Positions 27,316 to 37,131 of a stretch of 64,000 nucleotides of DNA are shown in pieces. Numbering within the stretch: the stretch's first letter is position 1; each line of letters begins with the position of its first letter. The stretch is from Dasania sp. GY-MA-18 (GTDB lineage: Bacteria; Pseudomonadota; Gammaproteobacteria; Pseudomonadales; Dasaniaceae), in assembly GCF_024734385.1 (NCBI RefSeq), contig NZ_JANHAP010000007.1, forward strand, positions 62,001-126,000. Direction: 5' to 3'. The notes beneath the pieces are model-generated. The model did not search any database, had not been told where the DNA came from, and was given only the letters and a program-made list of their open reading frames with translations. The position numbers and the translations under genes are program-made.

Positions 27316-27376
27316 TAGCGCTAGTATAAATCATAACGCACCATTTTAGTGCATTATGATGGGTTTGCTAGCGCTA
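27316..27376. promoter_or_regulatory. nested dyad with NtrC-like site upstream of ntrB
   Basis: Three nested palindromes are seen: TAGCGCTAG/CTAGCGCTA (27316-27324 and 27368-27376), ATCATAA/TTATGAT (27330-27336 and 27354-27360), and the centre GCACCATTTTAGTGCA (27338-27353). On the minus strand the centre reads TGCACTAAAATGGTGC, close to the NtrC consensus TGCACC-N5-GGTGCA. It lies between the DUF4124 gene and ntrB. Binding by NtrC, giving autocontrol of ntrBC as known for glnL in enteric bacteria, is an inference. RNA folding of the whole dyad is an alternative. Confidence 0.6.
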
Positions 27377-27402
27377 TCGTTTGGCGTGGGCAGGAGGCGG
27401 GC

Positions 27403-27927
27403 TTAATTGCTTCTATTGGGGTTGAGCAGGCTGGGGCGCTGGGCGGTGAGTTTGACTGGCGCGCTGCTAATAATGACTTTGCCCTTGGGGTCGATAATAG
27501 TGGCGCTTAGGCTGTGCTCGCCACGTTCTATGCTGGCTACTTGGCGGCTTAAGCCACTGCCCGAGCTATGTAATTGGCCATTGATAAACAGCTGAATTTT
27601 ATGGCCCTGTAATAGTTTAGGTTGCACACTAAGGGTGACGTTAAAAGGTGATAAACCATTGCCTATGTGGCCGCCGTCGCGGGGGCTGGTAATGGCAAAG
27701 TGGCTGTAGATGGTATTGGGCTTTTGCGGTTTGGTATCGGGCCTAGGCGCAGCTAGCTCTATGGGTTTGACAGTGTTGGTTTGCTTGATTTCTACCGGTT
27801 GGGCATCGGGCTGGGGCTGGTCGCTAAAAACCGGGTTGCCGTGCTCGTCTATGGTTTTGTATACCTCGGCATAGCTGATGCTGGCTAGGCTGGTGACTAA
27901 AAAGATCAGGGCTAGAGTTTTGTGCAT
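27403..27927 (-). CDS. DUF4124 periplasmic protein
   Basis: This 174-residue protein has a signal peptide (MHKTLALIFLVTSLASISYA) and then the DUF4124 signature EVYKTIDEHGNPVFSDQPQP at its N-terminus. A Pro-rich linker and a beta-rich C-terminal part follow (about 80-165; FNVTLSVQPKLLQGHKIQLF). The function of DUF4124 is not known. A gene of this kind between glnA and ntrB is common in gammaproteobacteria, and the arrangement here fits. Confidence 0.8.
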   Translation of the reverse strand: MHKTLALIFLVTSLASISYAEVYKTIDEHGNPVFSDQPQPDAQPVEIKQTNTVKPIELAAPRPDTKPQKPNTIYSHFAITSPRDGGHIGNGLSPFNVTLSVQPKLLQGHKIQLFINGQLHSSGSGLSRQVASIERGEHSLSATIIDPKGKVIISSAPVKLTAQRPSLLNPNRSN

Positions 27928-28055
27928 GGCTGTTCTCTTTATTAAAACACTAATGAAGTTGCTCTAAGCTGGCGCTAAGGCTATTAGCATAGCGGTATAG
28001 ACCCGTTATTGCCTGTGGGGTTCATGGTTTGTTTGTACGCTACAAAAGTATGGCG

Positions 28056-28090
28056 CAAAAAAAAGCCCGCACCAAGATGGCGCGGGCTTT
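28056..28090 (-). terminator. intrinsic terminator of glnA
   Basis: On the minus strand GCCCGCGCC and GGTGCGGGC flank a 5-base loop and are followed by eight T. It lies 24 bases past the glnA stop and is a strong Rho-independent terminator, separating glnA from the DUF4124 and ntrBC genes. Confidence 0.9.
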
Positions 28091-28113
28091 AGCTTAGCAC
28101 TTAACAGCGCTGA

Positions 28114-29520
28114 TTAGCAGCTGTAGTACATGGCAAACTCAACGGGGTGAGTGGTCATGTTTAAGCGCTGGATTTCTTCTTTCTTCAGCTCTATATAGGC
28201 GTCGATCATGTCGTCGTCCATAACGCCGCCGGCGGTTAAGAACTCACGGTCAACGTCTAAGGCATCCAAAGCCTGCTCCAAGCTAGAGGCCACTGTTGGG
28301 ATTTCGGCAGCTTCTTCTGGAGGTAGGTCGTATAGGTCTTTATCGGCCGCATCGCCAGGGTGTATCTTGTTTTGTATACCGTCTAAGGCCGCCATTAATA
28401 GCGCGGTGAAGCATAGGTATGGGTTGGCTGCGGGGTCAGGGAAGCGTGCTTCTATACGGCGAGCCTTAGGGTTGGGTACATAAGGGATGCGTATAGAGGC
28501 CGAGCGGTTGCGGGCAGAGTAGGCCAGCATTACTGGGGCTTCAAAACCGGGTACCAAGCGCTTATAAGAGTTGGTAGAAGGGTTGGCAAAGGCGTTAATA
28601 GCGCGGGCGTGCTTGATGATGCCGCCTATGCAATACAGGGCATCTTCTGACATGCCAGCGTAGGCATCACCAGACATGAGGTTGTTGCCATCTTTAGATA
28701 AAGACATGTGTACGTGCATACCTGAGCCGTTATCACCCACTACTGGCTTGGGCATAAAGGTGGCAGTTTTGCCGTAGGCGTGAGCTACATTGTGTACGCA
28801 GTATTTTAAGATTTGTACTTCGTCAGCTTTAGGCACGATGGTGTTGGCGCCTACACCTATCTCACACTGGCCGGCAGTGCCCACTTCGTGGTGATGTACT
28901 TCTACGGGTAAGCCCATGGCTTCCATAGCGTTACACATGGCGCCACGCAGGTCGTGTAAAGAGTCAACCGGAGGTACGGGGAAGTAGCCGCCCTTAACGC
29001 TGGGGCGGTGGCCGGTGTTGCCATCGGTGAAGCTTTTGTTAGAAGACCAGGCCGCTTCTTCAGAGTTGATTTCAAAGCCTACGCCAGACATTTCGGCATG
29101 CCATTTAACATCGTCAAATACGAAAAACTCAGGCTCTGGGCCAAATAATGCGGTGTCGGCGATGCCGGTGGCGCGCATATAGGCTTCGGCGCGCTCAGCG
29201 ATAGAGCGTGGGTCGCGGCTATAGCCTTGGCCGGTAGTGGGCTCAACAATGGTGCAGCGCAAGTTTAGGGTAACATCGTCAGTGAAAGGGTCGATAATGG
29301 CGGTGGAGTCATCAGGCATTAAAATCATGTCTGAATCGTTAATGCCTTTCCAGCCTGAGATAGAAGAGCCGTCAAACATTTTGCCTTCTTCGAAAAAGCC
29401 TTCGTCTACTTCTGACACGGGCAGGGTAACGTGATGCTCTTTGCCTTTGGTGTCGGTAAAACGTAGGTCTACCCAGCGAACATCGTTGTCTTTAATTAAG
29501 TTCAGAGTGTTCTCTGACAT
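28114..29520 (-). CDS. glnA: glutamine synthetase type I
   Basis: This 468-residue enzyme joins ammonia to glutamate using ATP. The start [20 protein letters not shown], the DGSSISGW motif near residue 50, the metal and substrate motifs [17 protein letters not shown] and [11 protein letters not shown], and the adenylylation loop [10 protein letters not shown] (Tyr about 397) are all present. This is the beta subtype controlled by adenylylation. Length fits the dodecameric family. It has its own sigma54 promoter and terminator, ahead of the DUF4124 and ntrBC genes on the same strand. Confidence 0.97.
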   Translation of the reverse strand: MSENTLNLIKDNDVRWVDLRFTDTKGKEHHVTLPVSEVDEGFFEEGKMFDGSSISGWKGINDSDMILMPDDSTAIIDPFTDDVTLNLRCTIVEPTTGQGYSRDPRSIAERAEAYMRATGIADTALFGPEPEFFVFDDVKWHAEMSGVGFEINSEEAAWSSNKSFTDGNTGHRPSVKGGYFPVPPVDSLHDLRGAMCNAMEAMGLPVEVHHHEVGTAGQCEIGVGANTIVPKADEVQILKYCVHNVAHAYGKTATFMPKPVVGDNGSGMHVHMSLSKDGNNLMSGDAYAGMSEDALYCIGGIIKHARAINAFANPSTNSYKRLVPGFEAPVMLAYSARNRSASIRIPYVPNPKARRIEARFPDPAANPYLCFTALLMAALDGIQNKIHPGDAADKDLYDLPPEEAAEIPTVASSLEQALDALDVDREFLTAGGVMDDDMIDAYIELKKEEIQRLNMTTHPVEFAMYYSC

Positions 29521-29659
29521 GTTGAGCTTCCTCTTAATGAAGGTTGTTAATTAATATGGTTTACAACTATAGCTGCAGTTGTTTCGATTGCGAGTGAGTA
29601 TATAGGGTTTTGCCGTGGCTTACCTTAGCGCAGTCGCTATCACTATATGGGTAGCTAAT

Positions 29660-29675
29660 AGCAAGCGCTGTGCCA
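29660..29675 (-). promoter_or_regulatory. sigma54 promoter of glnA
   Basis: Read on the minus strand the site is TGGCACAGCGCTTGCT, a full match to TGGCAC-N5-TTGCW. The predicted start of transcription is near 29648, leaving an untranslated leader of about 128 bases before glnA. Two NtrC-like sites lie 75-125 bases upstream of the promoter. Confidence 0.9.
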
Positions 29676-29747
29676 GTTTGGAGTTCTGGCTAACTATTTG
29701 AAAAATAAGGGGTTTATTTTAAATTTGGGCAGCGGCTAAATTCTTGC

Positions 29748-29762
29748 GCACCATTCTGGTGC
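29748..29762. promoter_or_regulatory. NtrC binding site upstream of glnA
   Basis: GCACC-ATTCT-GGTGC is a dyad with the NtrC spacing (TGCACC-N5-GGTGCA). A weaker second site, GCCCT-GTGTT-GGTGC, lies at 29769-29783, one helical turn away from the first in phase (21 bases centre to centre). Together they fit the paired enhancer sites known for glnA. Confidence 0.75.
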
Positions 29763-29837
29763 TGATCCGCCCTGTGTTGGTGCGTTGTTGTGAAAGATTG
29801 GGGTGGCATAAGTTCGCTAGTGCTGTGAGTAAGCGTT

Positions 29838-29863
29838 TTGTTGTTGGCTAAACTGGGTATAAT
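29838..29863 (+). promoter_or_regulatory. candidate promoter of thiI
   Basis: TATAAT at 29858-29863 is a perfect -10 box. The -35 region is weak (TTGTTG at 29838-29843 with a short spacer). Transcription would begin near 29870, which supports the thiI start at 29905 and argues against an in-frame start at 29863. Confidence 0.5.
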
Positions 29864-29904
29864 TGCCGACCATTTTTTACCCTGTGTGCAGAGTCAGTGA
29901 CATT

Positions 29905-31359
29905 ATGAAGTTTATCGTCAAGTTTTTCCCTGAGATTACCATTAAGAGCAAACCTGTGCGCAAGCAGTTTGTGAAGAACCTTAGCGATAATCTTAAAAAG
30001 CTACTGCTGCCTTTGCACGAGTCTGTGCGCATACAAAAAGATTGGGATAAATTGGTAGTGCATTGCGACTCTAATGATGAGCAGCTGCGCGGCCAAATGA
30101 TAGATACCCTGGCTTGCACCCCCGGCATAGCCTACTTCTTGGATGTGGTGGAATTCCCCCTAGGCGATATGCACGATGTATTTGAAAAAACGCAGCAAAT
30201 CTGGGGGCAGCGGCTGGCGGGTAAAACCTTTGTGGTGCGCTGTAAACGCGCCGGTAAACACGACTTTAACTCCAATGATTTAGAGCGCTATGTGGGCGGT
30301 GGGCTGCTACAGCATACTGATGCTGCAGGGGTAAAACTGCGCGACCCCGATGTGACAGTTAATTTGGAAGTGCGCGACGATAAGCTCTATGTGGTTAACG
30401 ACAGGCATGAAGGCTTGGGTGGTTTCCCATTGGGCAGCATAGACCCAGTACTGAGTTTAATCTCGGGTGGTTTTGATTCCACCGTCTCTACCTACCTCAC
30501 TATGAAGCGCGGCATGCGCACCCACTTTTGCTTTTTTAACTTGGGTGGCCGCGATCACGAGATAGGGGTAAAAGAAGTAGCCCTGTATTTGTGGATGAAA
30601 TACGGTGCCAGCTCGCGGGTGCGTTTTGTGACAGTACCTTTTGAAGGGGTGGTGTCAGAAATTTTAAAAAATATAGATGACTCGCAAATGGGGGTGGTAT
30701 TAAAGCGCATGATGTTGCGTGCCGGTGCCAAAGTGGCGCAGTCTTTAAATGTACAGGCGCTGGTAACGGGTGACAGTGTGGCGCAGGTGTCCAGCCAAAC
30801 GCTTACTAATTTAACCGTGGTCGATGCCGCCACCGATATGCTGGTGCTGCGGCCATTAATCACCATGGATAAGGGCGATATTATTAAGCTCTCTGCCCAA
30901 ATTGGCACCGAGCCCTTTGCCGCCGCCATGCCCGAGTACTGCGGTGTGATTTCGGTGAAGCCCACCACTCGCGCCAAAATGGATAGAATAGAAAACCAAG
31001 AGCAAAAATTTGATTTCGATTTGATCGACAAGGCTGTGGCTGAAGCGCAGTTTGTTAATATTGATAAAATCGATTTGGCTGAAATGGCCACCACCGAAGT
31101 GGAGGTGCTAAACGTACCCATACAAGACGGCATTATTATTGATGTGCGTCACCCCAGCGAAGAAGAACGCAAGCCTTTGGTGATTAAAAATGTGGCTATA
31201 GAAAAAATTCCCTTTTACGAATTACACAGTAAATTTGCCGAGCTGGATAAAAGCAAAGTTTATTTATTATATTGCGATAAGGGGGTAATGAGCCGCCTGC
31301 ATGCTTCGCATTTGGTGGAGCAGGGGTATGGCAATGTTAAGGTCTATCGCCCGCTGTAG
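29905..31359 (+). CDS. thiI: tRNA 4-thiouridine synthase ThiI
   Basis: I chose ATG 29905 (MKFIVKFFPEITIKSKPVRK), the usual ThiI start, giving 484 residues. An N-terminal ferredoxin-like and THUMP region is followed by the PP-loop SGGFDS near residue 190. AMPEYCGVISVKPTTRAK carries the partner Cys. A C-terminal rhodanese domain has the persulfide Cys in LYCDKGVMSRLHASHL (about residue 457). The enzyme moves sulfur from IscS to uridine 8 of tRNA, and the rhodanese part also serves thiazole synthesis. Its 3' end overlaps the convergent gene by 23 bases. Confidence 0.95.
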   Translation: MKFIVKFFPEITIKSKPVRKQFVKNLSDNLKKLLLPLHESVRIQKDWDKLVVHCDSNDEQLRGQMIDTLACTPGIAYFLDVVEFPLGDMHDVFEKTQQIWGQRLAGKTFVVRCKRAGKHDFNSNDLERYVGGGLLQHTDAAGVKLRDPDVTVNLEVRDDKLYVVNDRHEGLGGFPLGSIDPVLSLISGGFDSTVSTYLTMKRGMRTHFCFFNLGGRDHEIGVKEVALYLWMKYGASSRVRFVTVPFEGVVSEILKNIDDSQMGVVLKRMMLRAGAKVAQSLNVQALVTGDSVAQVSSQTLTNLTVVDAATDMLVLRPLITMDKGDIIKLSAQIGTEPFAAAMPEYCGVISVKPTTRAKMDRIENQEQKFDFDLIDKAVAEAQFVNIDKIDLAEMATTEVEVLNVPIQDGIIIDVRHPSEEERKPLVIKNVAIEKIPFYELHSKFAELDKSKVYLLYCDKGVMSRLHASHLVEQGYGNVKVYRPL

Positions 31360-33229
31360 TTTCTAGTTGCTTGTTATACCAATTAAATAAAGCATTAAAC
31401 TCTCTCAGCCTGGTGGGGTTGAGGGAGTTTTTTATGGCCAATAGTTTTTCTACTACTGCGATGGCGGCATCAAGGCGCTGTGCTTTTATCAGCATGGCTG
31501 CTTGTTCTGAGAGGGTTCTAGGGTCGGGGGCAAGTGCATAGGACTTGTTATAGTAGCTGAGGGCAGTGTTCATGTCGCTGCGGCTGGCGAGCCGCGCTTT
31601 GATTAATAGTATTTCGGCTGTTCGGCGATCGGCGTAACCGCTTATAGTATCTAGTAGTTGGATGAAGTTATTGAGATCTAATGACTGGCACTGGCCATCT
31701 ACAAAAAGCTTGCTGGTTTGGTGTAGGGATTGCTGGCCGTAGGCACTTAAGGGGTGCTGGCTATAGTGCTTTAGTAAGTGGGGGTAAAAGTCTTTGCTAA
31801 AGCTCATGGGGCCAAAGCAGCTTACTTTAATTAAGTGCAATAATGGCCCTGCATCAGTGGGATTGAGTTCAGCTGCGCGGGTGAGTAACCGCGAGGCTAA
31901 ACTGATCTCATTACGCAGTAGTAGTTGATTGGCATAGGCAACATGGCTGCGGGCTGAACGGGGGTGGTTGGCGGCATTAGCCTGGTAGAGGCTTAACTCA
32001 TTACCCCACAAACTGGAACGTTCGTAACTGCTTAGCGCTAGGTGACTAATAAAAAGAGCGGCAATAACAATAAATATTTTTTTATGGCTGAGTTTAACTA
32101 TGCAGCCAGCAAAGATAAAAGCTATGCCCGCCACAGCTAAATAGTTTCTATGTTCAAACATCATTTCCAGTGGTAGCACGGTAGATTCAATCAGATGGCT
32201 GCAATAAAACCAAGCTATACCCAGTGAGATAAGTGGTAGTTTGCGTAAGCTGATTATGGCGCTGCCTGCTAGTGCTATATGTATTAATGCTGCTGGTAAG
32301 GCCAGAGACCAGCTGCCGATTATTTTGAGATCATCATGAAAAATACCCATGTCGTTGATGTTGGGGAGTATGATCATTTTTAAGTAATAGGCGACTACCC
32401 AAAGCTGGGTGTAGCAGCGCTCAACCAGAGTAAAACTGCGGTTGTTGTAATTAATGAGGCCCGGATGGCTTAGGGCGTAAATTGCGCCTAGCAGCAAAGG
32501 GGTGGCAATAAATAGATACCAGCTTAATTGCAGAATTTTGCTGGCATTGTTTTTATTAAAGCGAAACAGTAGTGCTTCTAGCAGTAGTAGGAATACTGGA
32601 ATTAATGCGCCGTTTTCTTTGCTAAATAAAGCCAACAGTAATGATGTAGGCAGTACGCAAAAAAGCCAAAAGCCTTGCTGTTGTGGCTGCTGCCTGGCGC
32701 GTAAATAGCTGTACATTGCTAGCAGTGAAAACAAAGTTGAGAGCTGAGCCATGCGCTGCACTGGGTATAACACAGTGCTGATATGTAAGGGGTGTAATAA
32801 CCAAAAGGCAGCACTTAATAGCGCGGCCCATTGCTGTTGCTTATGGTTAAAGTGCAGCGCTGAAAAAATACGGCGCGCGGTAAAAAATAACACTATGCCT
32901 ATGCACAGGTGTATCAATATATTATGTAGTTTAAAGCCATCGGGCTCTGGCCCGCTGCTGTACTGGCTAAGAGCAAAGCTGAGCGCTGCAACAGGCCTTT
33001 TTAAGCTGCCGCTGGTATTGGCCCAAGTGGCGGCGGCTAATTCATCAAAAGTAAATGCTTGAATAAAGGACTTGGGGATATTGCTTTCATCGTCAAATAA
33101 AAACGGCCCGCTAATGCCTGGCCATAGCATAGCAGCGCTGCACAACAATAAGCCCAATAACAGGCCGTAGTGCAATACTTGTTGGCGTATCACAAGAATG
33201 GTTTTTACGTTTAGGCGTTTAACGTCCAA
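31337..33229 (-). CDS. TMTC-like multi-pass membrane protein with C-terminal TPRs
   Basis: This 630-residue protein has about ten membrane spans in residues 20-390. The first loop contains FLFDDESNIPKSF, with the Asp-Asp pair typical of GT-C glycosyltransferases of the PMT/TMTC type. A C-terminal part (about 400-620) has TPR-like helices (AASRLLTRAAELNPTDAGPL, YNKSYALAPDPRTLSEQAAM). Membrane O-glycosyltransfer from a lipid-linked sugar is the likely activity; donor and acceptor are not shown. It is read with the small upstream gene (11-base overlap), and its tail overlaps thiI. Confidence 0.72.
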   Translation of the reverse strand: MDVKRLNVKTILVIRQQVLHYGLLLGLLLCSAAMLWPGISGPFLFDDESNIPKSFIQAFTFDELAAATWANTSGSLKRPVAALSFALSQYSSGPEPDGFKLHNILIHLCIGIVLFFTARRIFSALHFNHKQQQWAALLSAAFWLLHPLHISTVLYPVQRMAQLSTLFSLLAMYSYLRARQQPQQQGFWLFCVLPTSLLLALFSKENGALIPVFLLLLEALLFRFNKNNASKILQLSWYLFIATPLLLGAIYALSHPGLINYNNRSFTLVERCYTQLWVVAYYLKMIILPNINDMGIFHDDLKIIGSWSLALPAALIHIALAGSAIISLRKLPLISLGIAWFYCSHLIESTVLPLEMMFEHRNYLAVAGIAFIFAGCIVKLSHKKIFIVIAALFISHLALSSYERSSLWGNELSLYQANAANHPRSARSHVAYANQLLLRNEISLASRLLTRAAELNPTDAGPLLHLIKVSCFGPMSFSKDFYPHLLKHYSQHPLSAYGQQSLHQTSKLFVDGQCQSLDLNNFIQLLDTISGYADRRTAEILLIKARLASRSDMNTALSYYNKSYALAPDPRTLSEQAAMLIKAQRLDAAIAVVEKLLAIKNSLNPTRLREFNALFNWYNKQLETTAGDRP

Positions 33230-33689
33230 GCCTAGGGCTGCTCATATTAATATTTGAGATTTTTAATTTGCCACTTTCCGGTGCGGCTTCGTCATGCACT
33301 AAGGTAATGGTGAGTTCGGCCTGGCCGCCGCTGTATTGCACTATGCCGCTATAGCTAATGTATTTGTCACCTAGCAGGCTTAGGGCGCTGGCCAGTCGCG
33401 AAAAGTGCAGTTCGACTATACCCTCGTAGCGGTCTAAGGGACGGTACAGATCTAAAACATTGCTCAGTTGCTGAGGGCTAACCACGCTTTTAGCCGCGCT
33501 GGATAGGTACTGGCTGAGGTCGGCGGCTTGCCAGCTGTCTATATCTTGCAGCATGGCGTGAATTTGATCGGGGGCTATGGCGCGGTAGTGGGCTTCTTGT
33601 TTGTTGGTATAAACAAATAGCGCGGCCACCAGGGCTAATAAGGCAATAATGACTAGGCGCATACGTACAGGGTTGGACATGTTAGGCAC
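33219..33689 (-). CDS. hypothetical single-pass membrane protein
   Basis: I do not recognise this 156-residue protein. It has one N-terminal membrane helix (VIIALLALVAALFVYTNK, about residues 13-30), a helical part (ADLSQYLSSAAKSVVSPQQL) and a beta-rich C-terminal half (YSGIVQYSGGQAELTITLVH). It is probably periplasmic and anchored. Its stop overlaps the start of the TMTC-like gene, so the two are likely translated together and may work together. Confidence 0.6.
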   Translation of the reverse strand: MPNMSNPVRMRLVIIALLALVAALFVYTNKQEAHYRAIAPDQIHAMLQDIDSWQAADLSQYLSSAAKSVVSPQQLSNVLDLYRPLDRYEGIVELHFSRLASALSLLGDKYISYSGIVQYSGGQAELTITLVHDEAAPESGKLKISNINMSSPRLGR

Positions 33690-33793
33690 TTCTTTATTAT
33701 GGGATGGCAGCGGTTTTGCTGCGTATTCTAACGGTAATAAAGCCTGGGCAGAAGTGTAGCGCCGCAGTCAGGTGCTGTATTGGTGAATAAACG

Positions 33794-33822
33794 CTGTCTG
33801 TTAACAAACTTTCGTGTATAAT
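33794..33822 (+). promoter_or_regulatory. candidate promoter of typA
   Basis: CTGTCT (33794-33799), a 17-base spacer and a perfect TATAAT (33817-33822) lie 36 bases ahead of the typA start. The -35 box matches TTGACA only at three positions. Confidence 0.55.
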
Positions 33823-33857
33823 TTGCGCCCTTTTTGACCAGCTTCAGGTAACCTCTT

Positions 33858-35663
33858 GTGATTGAGAATCTACGTAATATCGCCATTATTGCCCACGTTG
33901 ACCATGGTAAAACTACCTTGGTTGATAAACTATTAAGTCAGTCGGGTACGCTTGATCGCAAAGACGAAGGTTCTGAGCGCATCATGGATTCTAATGACCA
34001 AGAGAAAGAGCGCGGAATCACTATACTCGCTAAAAACACCGCGATTAAGTGGAACGACTACCGCATCAACATCGTCGATACCCCAGGGCACGCCGACTTT
34101 GGCGGTGAGGTAGAGCGCGTACTGTCTATGGTCGATTCGGTATTACTACTGGTAGACGCGGTAGACGGCCCCATGCCGCAAACTCGTTTTGTTACCTCTA
34201 AGGCTTTTGAGCAAGGCCTGCGTCCCATAGTTGTTATCAATAAAATCGACCGCCCCGGTGCTCGCCCTGATTGGGTAATGGATCAGGTATTTGATCTGTT
34301 TGATGCCTTGGGTGCCACCGATGAGCAATTAGACTTCCCCGTTATTTATGCCTCAGCCATCAATGGTATAGCCGGTACTGATCCGGAAGATATGGCTGAA
34401 GACATGACCCCTTTATACGAAATGATAGCCGAGAAAGTGCCTGCCCCGCAGGTAGATCCAGAAGGCACTTTCCAAATGCAGGTGTCTGCCCTAGCCTACG
34501 ATAGCTACGTAGGTGTTATTGGTGTAGGTCGAATTACGCGCGGTAAATTAAGACCCAACCAGCAAGTTATCGTAAAAAGTGCCAATGGCGATGAGCGTAA
34601 GGGTAAGGTCTTAAACGTAAAAGGCTACCTGGGTTTAGAGCAGGTAGAAACCGATGAGGCTTCTGCCGGTGATATCGTTTGTATAAACGGCATAGACGGC
34701 TTAAGTATTTCAGATACCTTGTGTGACCCTGCGGCTGTTGAAGCTTTGCCACCGCTATCGGTAGATGAGCCCACAGTAAGCATGACCTTTATTGTTAACG
34801 ACTCACCTTTTGCCGGTACCGAAGGCAAGTTTGTGACCACCCGTAATATTAAGGACCGCTTAGACCAAGAGCTAATCCACAACGTAGCCTTGCGCGTAGA
34901 GCCAGGCGATACACCTGACAAATTTAAGGTTTCTGGCCGCGGTGAATTGCACTTATCAGTATTGATTGAAACCATGCGCCGCGAAGGTTTTGAGATAGGC
35001 GTATCTCGCCCCGAAGTTGTGCAGCGTGAAATTGACGGTGAAATTCAAGAGCCTTTCGAGCAAGTGGTGATTGATGTTGAAGAGCAGCATCAAGGTGCCA
35101 TTATGGAAGAGTTAGGTTTGCGTAAAGCAGAAATGACTAACATGGAGCCCGATGGCAAAGGCCGTGTGCGCTTAGAATTTATTATGCCTTCGCGTGGCTT
35201 AATTGGCTTCCGCGGCGCTTTCTTAACCATGACCTCTGGCTCGGGCATTATGACCAGTATCTTCGACCACTACGGCCCGGTAAAAATGGGTGATGTGGGC
35301 AGCCGTCAAAACGGTGTATTGGTGAGCATGGTTAAAGGTAAAACAGCCGCTTTTGCCCTGTTTAACTTGCAAAGCCGTGGCCGCCTGTTCTTGGGCCATG
35401 CGGTAGATGTATACGAAGGCCAAATCATAGGCATACACTCGCGCTCTAACGATTTGGCGGTTAACCCAATCAAAGGTAAGCAGCTTACTAACGTTCGCGC
35501 CTCGGGTACTGATGAGGCGCTAACTCTAGTGCCGCCCATCAAGCACACCTTAGAGCAAGCGTTAGAGTTTATCGAAGACGATGAGCTAGTAGAAGTAACG
35601 CCTAAAAGCATACGCATACGCAAAAAATTATTGACGGAAAATGAGCGTAAACGCGCCAAATAA
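33858..35663 (+). CDS. typA: ribosome-associated GTPase TypA/BipA
   Basis: This 601-residue translational GTPase starts at GTG ([20 protein letters not shown]). G1 AHVDHGKT, switch region ERGITI, G3 [12 protein letters not shown] and G4 NKIDRP are present, followed by EF-G-like domains and the BipA-specific C-terminal domain. It binds the 70S ribosome and helps assembly of the large subunit and stress adaptation in known species. Length is normal. It stands alone with its own promoter. Confidence 0.96.
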   Translation: MIENLRNIAIIAHVDHGKTTLVDKLLSQSGTLDRKDEGSERIMDSNDQEKERGITILAKNTAIKWNDYRINIVDTPGHADFGGEVERVLSMVDSVLLLVDAVDGPMPQTRFVTSKAFEQGLRPIVVINKIDRPGARPDWVMDQVFDLFDALGATDEQLDFPVIYASAINGIAGTDPEDMAEDMTPLYEMIAEKVPAPQVDPEGTFQMQVSALAYDSYVGVIGVGRITRGKLRPNQQVIVKSANGDERKGKVLNVKGYLGLEQVETDEASAGDIVCINGIDGLSISDTLCDPAAVEALPPLSVDEPTVSMTFIVNDSPFAGTEGKFVTTRNIKDRLDQELIHNVALRVEPGDTPDKFKVSGRGELHLSVLIETMRREGFEIGVSRPEVVQREIDGEIQEPFEQVVIDVEEQHQGAIMEELGLRKAEMTNMEPDGKGRVRLEFIMPSRGLIGFRGAFLTMTSGSGIMTSIFDHYGPVKMGDVGSRQNGVLVSMVKGKTAAFALFNLQSRGRLFLGHAVDVYEGQIIGIHSRSNDLAVNPIKGKQLTNVRASGTDEALTLVPPIKHTLEQALEFIEDDELVEVTPKSIRIRKKLLTENERKRAK

Positions 35664-35698
35664 CCAAAAGGATAATTTGCGTATTTGATAGTGCAATT

Positions 35699-35726
35699 GG
35701 TGCTAAGCGAACGCTTGCTTGGCACC
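35699..35726. other. hairpin downstream of typA
   Basis: GGTGCTAAGC and GCTTGGCACC form a ten-base-pair stem with one G-T wobble and an 8-base loop, 35 bases past the typA stop. No T run follows, so it may end the message only with Rho or act as a 3' protecting structure. Confidence 0.5.
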
Positions 35727-35878
35727 ATTACAGCCTCTATGCTGTTTCTGGTGATGTGAACGCCGTCACACTTTGTTGAAGTGTTAGATTATAAAAAGGC
35801 TGTCAGGTAGACGGCCAAAATAAAAACAATGGAAGCCTATTTGCGGTAAGGCTACCCCCAGAACATAGAGGTTTTGAG

Positions 35879-37054
35879 GTGACAGTACATAAGTTTAGCC
35901 CCCTATCTATAGAGGATGCCGCAGCCCGACGCGCCGCGACCAGCCCCTATAATCTATCCCATTATTTACGGCGTCCCAGCCCTGTTCATGCGGCTAGTTC
36001 CAGCCTTAGTAATTGGCGCCTTAAATTAGACCAACAGCGTCAGCTAGCGGCAGCTCTATTAATAGGTATGGCCCTATACTGTGGTTTTTTAGCCGTTGAG
36101 TTGCTAGTTGCTGGCCGCCACTTAGAGGGCGCGGGTTTATTGCTGTTAATGGTTTTGCCCGTGCTGGTGGTACGCAGGCAGCTGCGCTCTAAGCTTAACT
36201 GGCCATCTCAGCTTATTGTGGCTTCCGCTATATTGCTGTTATACAGCTATCTATTATTTAAGGGCGGCGAGCTACAGGGGGATGTGTTGTGGGCCTTAAC
36301 CATGGCGCCTGCCTTTTTCTTTTTGTTGGGGCATTTCTGGGGTGGTGTGTGCTTCGCTTTGGCCTTAGTGATTAGCATAGTCGTATTTTTTGCCCCTTCT
36401 ACCGTGTCAGTACTGATTACCGCCCCTTTAATAGAGGGCGATTTTGTTGCCAAAGAGCGTTTTTTAGGCGTGTTTCTGCTCTTGGGGGCCTATAGTTTTT
36501 TGGTGGAGTACGACCGCAGCCGGGTGATTGATTCACTGCTTAGTAGCCGTGACAAGTTACGGGTACAAGCTAGTACCGATGAGCTGACTGGCTTAGCTAA
36601 CCGTCATCATATGCGTGAGTGTTTGTCGCAGCAGGAGCGTCGCTGCCAGCAGCGGCAGGAGCGCTATGGTTTGATACTGGCCGATATAGATCGTTTTAAG
36701 CAGATTAACGACAAGTTTGGCCATGACTGTGGTGATTGCGTGATTGCCCAAGTCGCCGATGCCCTGCGTAATACCCTGCGTGACGAGGATGTTGTGGCGC
36801 GCTGGGGAGGGGAGGAGTTTTTAGTGGTGCTGCCGGATTCCGATAGTGAAAATGCTAGGTTGGTGGCGCAAAAACTGCGTGAAGCCGTAGCGCAGCTCAC
36901 CCTAGAGTATGAAGGCCACGCTATTTATCCCACTCTCAGTTTTGGCGTAGTATCAGGTGATCAGCATCAAAAAGTTCAAGATTTAATCTGCCAGGCAGAT
37001 CACTGCTTGTACCAAGCTAAGCATAAAGGCCGCGACTGTATAGTCTATGCCTAG
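35879..37054 (+). CDS. membrane diguanylate cyclase (GGDEF)
   Basis: This 391-residue protein starts at a GTG, with GAGGTTTTGAG ahead of it. About six membrane spans (residues 55-210; LAAALLIGMALYCGFLAVEL and others) precede a short helix and a GGDEF domain (about 225-390). The active-site motif RWGGEEFLVVLP is intact. An RxxD inhibitory site (RDED) lies five residues before GGEEF. It should make c-di-GMP and be held in check by the product. No separate sensor domain is recognised; the membrane part may sense. It is transcribed alone. Confidence 0.9.
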   Translation: MTVHKFSPLSIEDAAARRAATSPYNLSHYLRRPSPVHAASSSLSNWRLKLDQQRQLAAALLIGMALYCGFLAVELLVAGRHLEGAGLLLLMVLPVLVVRRQLRSKLNWPSQLIVASAILLLYSYLLFKGGELQGDVLWALTMAPAFFFLLGHFWGGVCFALALVISIVVFFAPSTVSVLITAPLIEGDFVAKERFLGVFLLLGAYSFLVEYDRSRVIDSLLSSRDKLRVQASTDELTGLANRHHMRECLSQQERRCQQRQERYGLILADIDRFKQINDKFGHDCGDCVIAQVADALRNTLRDEDVVARWGGEEFLVVLPDSDSENARLVAQKLREAVAQLTLEYEGHAIYPTLSFGVVSGDQHQKVQDLICQADHCLYQAKHKGRDCIVYA

Positions 37055-37131
37055 CGCTAAGTGACTTAGTTATGGGCAATATAGCTATTATGGGCGATAC
37101 TTAGTCAGTTCGTTCTAATAAGGATATAGCA

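Noticed and set aside
29863-29904. Upstream extension of thiI
   Set aside because: It begins inside the -10 box and is not part of the ThiI family start.
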